Source: Winogradskyella thalassocola (GTDB taxonomy: Bacteria; Bacteroidota; Bacteroidia; Flavobacteriales; Flavobacteriaceae). Taken from it: a stretch of 64,000 nt of DNA. Below, piece after piece: positions 62,370 to 64,000 of this stretch (positions within the stretch are counted from its first letter, which is position 1; every line of letters starts with the position of its first letter). The notes below the pieces were generated by a model that did not search any database, had not been told where the DNA came from, and was given only the letters and a program-made list of their open reading frames with translations. The stretch is from NCBI RefSeq assembly GCF_900099995.1, contig NZ_FNCZ01000003.1, forward strand, positions 248,001 to 312,000. Direction: 5' to 3'. Both the position numbers and the translations under genes were made by a program.

Positions 62370-63359
62370 ATGAAATCATTCTCAATAGAAGACATAAATG
62401 CCATTATTAATGGTGAAGTTTTTGGCGAAACTACGAATCAAATTACTGGATTAGAGCAAATTCAGAAGGCAAATGAACATCAGGCGACCTTTATTGGGAA
62501 CCGAAAATTTGCAGGTTTATGGAAAGACTCTAAAGCGAGTTTAGCTATTGTTAATGATAATATTGATATTGAACCTGGAGAGAATCGTGTGTTTATTAAA
62601 GTAAAGAATGCCGATTTAGCCATGGCTAAATTACTTGAAACCTTTACGCCTAAACCTCCACATTTTGAAACTGACATTCATCCGTCTGCAACAATCGATA
62701 AATCTGCTAAAATAGGTAATGGAAGTAGAGTAGGTGCGGGTTCTTATATTGGTAAAGATGTTGTTTTAGGAGAAAACGTAACTGTTTATCCGAATGTGAC
62801 GATTTTAGATGAAACCACTATTGGTGACTTTACTACAATTTGGTCTGGTACTATAATTAGAGAACGCTCAGTTATTGGAACCCATTGTATTTTTCATAAT
62901 AATGTGAGTATCGGAGCTGATGGTTTTGGATACCGACCAAGTGATGATGGTAGAGGCTTAGTGAAGATTCCTCATATTGGTAATGTTGTCATTGGTAATG
63001 CTGTTGAGATTGGTGCTAACTCTTGTGTAGATCGCGGTAAATTCAGTTCTACGATATTAGGAGACGGTTGTAAGATTGACAATTTGGTTCAAATTGCACA
63101 TAATTGTGTCCTTGGACGTTCTTGTATTATGGCAGGAAGTTCTGGACTTGCAGGTTCTGTAACTCTAGGTGATGGAGTTATTATTGGTGGCTCTGCGTCT
63201 ATTAAAGATCATACTACAATTCACTCAGGAGCAACTGTTGGTGCCGGTTCTGGTGTTATGAATGACGTTGCTGCTGGAAAAACCGTATTAGGTTATCCTG
63301 CTGTGGATTCTAGAGAGATGTTGAAACAATGGGTGGCGCTTAGAAAACTAGCGCGCTAG
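62370..63359 (+). CDS. LpxD-like N-acyltransferase, third paralogue
   Basis: A 329-residue protein with an LpxD N-terminal domain and hexapeptide beta-helix. The catalytic-position histidine is H244 in QIAHNCVLG, and IGADGFGY is kept, so it has more of the canonical motif set than the second paralogue. It lies outside the lipid A cluster, alone between the DEAD-box helicase and a small gene. It could add an alternative acyl chain to lipid A or act on another UDP-sugar. Confidence 0.8.
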   Translation: MKSFSIEDINAIINGEVFGETTNQITGLEQIQKANEHQATFIGNRKFAGLWKDSKASLAIVNDNIDIEPGENRVFIKVKNADLAMAKLLETFTPKPPHFETDIHPSATIDKSAKIGNGSRVGAGSYIGKDVVLGENVTVYPNVTILDETTIGDFTTIWSGTIIRERSVIGTHCIFHNNVSIGADGFGYRPSDDGRGLVKIPHIGNVVIGNAVEIGANSCVDRGKFSSTILGDGCKIDNLVQIAHNCVLGRSCIMAGSSGLAGSVTLGDGVIIGGSASIKDHTTIHSGATVGAGSGVMNDVAAGKTVLGYPAVDSREMLKQWVALRKLAR

Positions 63360-63389
63360 ATTAATCCTTTTTTAAATAAGTACATGGAT

Positions 63390-63494
63390 GTCACTTCGAG
63401 TGAAATTTCTTTTTTTGGAATTTTGTATCGAGAAGTTCTTTACTACAAATAGTTCTCGATACAAATTTGCTAAGGCAAATTCACTCGAACTGAC
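63390..63494. repeat. nested long palindrome after the third LpxD-like gene
   Basis: The outer arms at 63390-63404 and 63480-63494 match at 14 of 15 bases and the inner arms at 63422-63434 and 63453-63465 at 13 of 13. It contains no frame. It resembles a MITE-like or REP-type intergenic element and could act as a terminator for either neighbour. Confidence 0.65.
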
Positions 63495-63528
63495 GTTATT
63501 ATTTTAAAATTAAACTAGGACTTAAATA

Positions 63529-63792
63529 TTAAGCTGTTTTCTGCTCTACATTTTGTTTTAGATGTAATAAGCCTGCAACCATACCATCCAATTCATGTTC
63601 TAAAAAGGTGGCATTTCTTTTACTGAATCCTTTAATGCTGTTGGCATAAAGTTCTACGCCACAATGTTTGATATTCACACTATAAGTGTCATTTTCTGCA
63701 TCTAATTTAACTGAAGTTCTGTAATCGCTTGATACTAATAACCAGTAACATAAACTATTAATCTGGTTAAACAATGAGAATTTTGTTTCCAT
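63529..63792 (-). CDS. small hypothetical protein
   Basis: An 87-residue protein with SVKLDAENDTYSVNIKHCGVELYANSIKG and a helical end. No known domain was recognised. Its gene faces the third LpxD-like gene across a palindrome. Conservation cannot be judged from sequence alone. Confidence 0.5.
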   Translation of the reverse strand: METKFSLFNQINSLCYWLLVSSDYRTSVKLDAENDTYSVNIKHCGVELYANSIKGFSKRNATFLEHELDGMVAGLLHLKQNVEQKTA

Positions 63793-64000
63793 AATATTTA
63801 GATTTAATAGATAGAGGGAGATCTAAAGCAAAGGTATAGGCAAAGTTATCTAGACTCAAACATGTTTGTTGTAGGGATCGGTTTTATCGGTAAGATGATT
63901 TTAATCGCTTATAAATCCGATAATTAACGCTATTTAATTTGTGGCATCATATTTGAATACTACTAAGTAATTATTAAAATTAAATATAATATTATTATGA
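63793..64000. other. intergenic region at the right edge
   Basis: No gene was seen in these 208 bp. An ATG at 63997 may be the start of a gene cut off by the window edge. CATATTTG near 63948 is a near-match to the -7 box. Confidence 0.4.

Noticed and set aside
1-64000. tRNA, rRNA or CRISPR features
   Set aside because: No GC-rich cloverleaf, rRNA-like block or regularly spaced direct repeats were seen; a tRNAscan-type search would be decisive.

Overview
The window looks like the chromosome of a marine-type Flavobacteriaceae bacterium (Bacteroidota). It is AT-rich. Several genes are preceded by the Bacteroidota -7 box TAnnTTTG, and Shine-Dalgarno sequences are not evident. It carries the type IX secretion regulator porX, several proteins with T9SS C-terminal sorting domains, an LpxC-FabZ fusion, a HisB fusion, and many lineage-typical proteins (DUF5694, DUF2461, four-helix-bundle protein). 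I saw no tRNA, rRNA, CRISPR array, transposase or prophage.

Layout. 0.6-6.7 kb: a 2029-residue secreted PL1-type pectate-lyase-like protein with 15 Ig/PKD-like modules and a T9SS sorting domain. 6.8-14.2 kb (minus strand): UDP-glucose dehydrogenase, UDP-glucuronate epimerase, a small membrane-anchored protein, alanine dehydrogenase, a membrane protein with an overlapping 48-residue secreted peptide, tsaE and porX. 14.2-21 kb (plus): HD phosphohydrolase, lpxD, lpxC/fabZ, lpxA, efp, a second lpxD-like gene and an NTF2-like gene, which together form a lipid A cluster. 21-25.7 kb: sucD, fabG, a VWA membrane protein and a prohibitin-like SPFH protein. 25.8-33.8 kb: the complete histidine operon hisG-D-C-B-H-A-(four-helix-bundle gene)-F-IE, headed by a His-rich leader peptide and attenuator. 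33.5-38.8 kb: a tandem segmental duplication of about 2.65 kb. It contains two T9SS-exported paralogues, a truncated copy of a DUF5694 gene and a dead hisE fragment. 38.5-50.4 kb: the full DUF5694 gene, a LytTR regulator, truA, small membrane proteins, two MscS channels, a tiny acidic lipoprotein, a GreA-like factor, a thioesterase and a metzincin lipoprotein. 50.7-56.8 kb: cold-shock-domain protein, FAS1 protein, GyrI-like protein, lipoprotein, topB and an M23/LysM endopeptidase. 57-62 kb: a candidate ncRNA, SF2 helicase, DnaJ-like/KTSC protein, zinc-ribbon SDR and DEAD-box helicase. 62.3-63.8 kb: a third lpxD-like gene and a small hypothetical protein.

How the parts connect. The lipid A genes (lpxD, lpxC/fabZ, lpxA, two extra lpxD-like genes) and ugd plus the epimerase supply outer-membrane and polysaccharide precursors. 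porX probably controls the T9SS that exports the three sorting-domain proteins. The his operon is probably controlled by ribosome-mediated attenuation. The least expected signals are the duplication with a captured hisE fragment, a dispersed palindrome that has become coding sequence inside topB, a four-helix-bundle gene bracketed by inverted repeats inside the his operon, a promoter shared by mscS and a tiny acidic lipoprotein, and a possible 100-nt RNA upstream of the 57-kb helicase gene.
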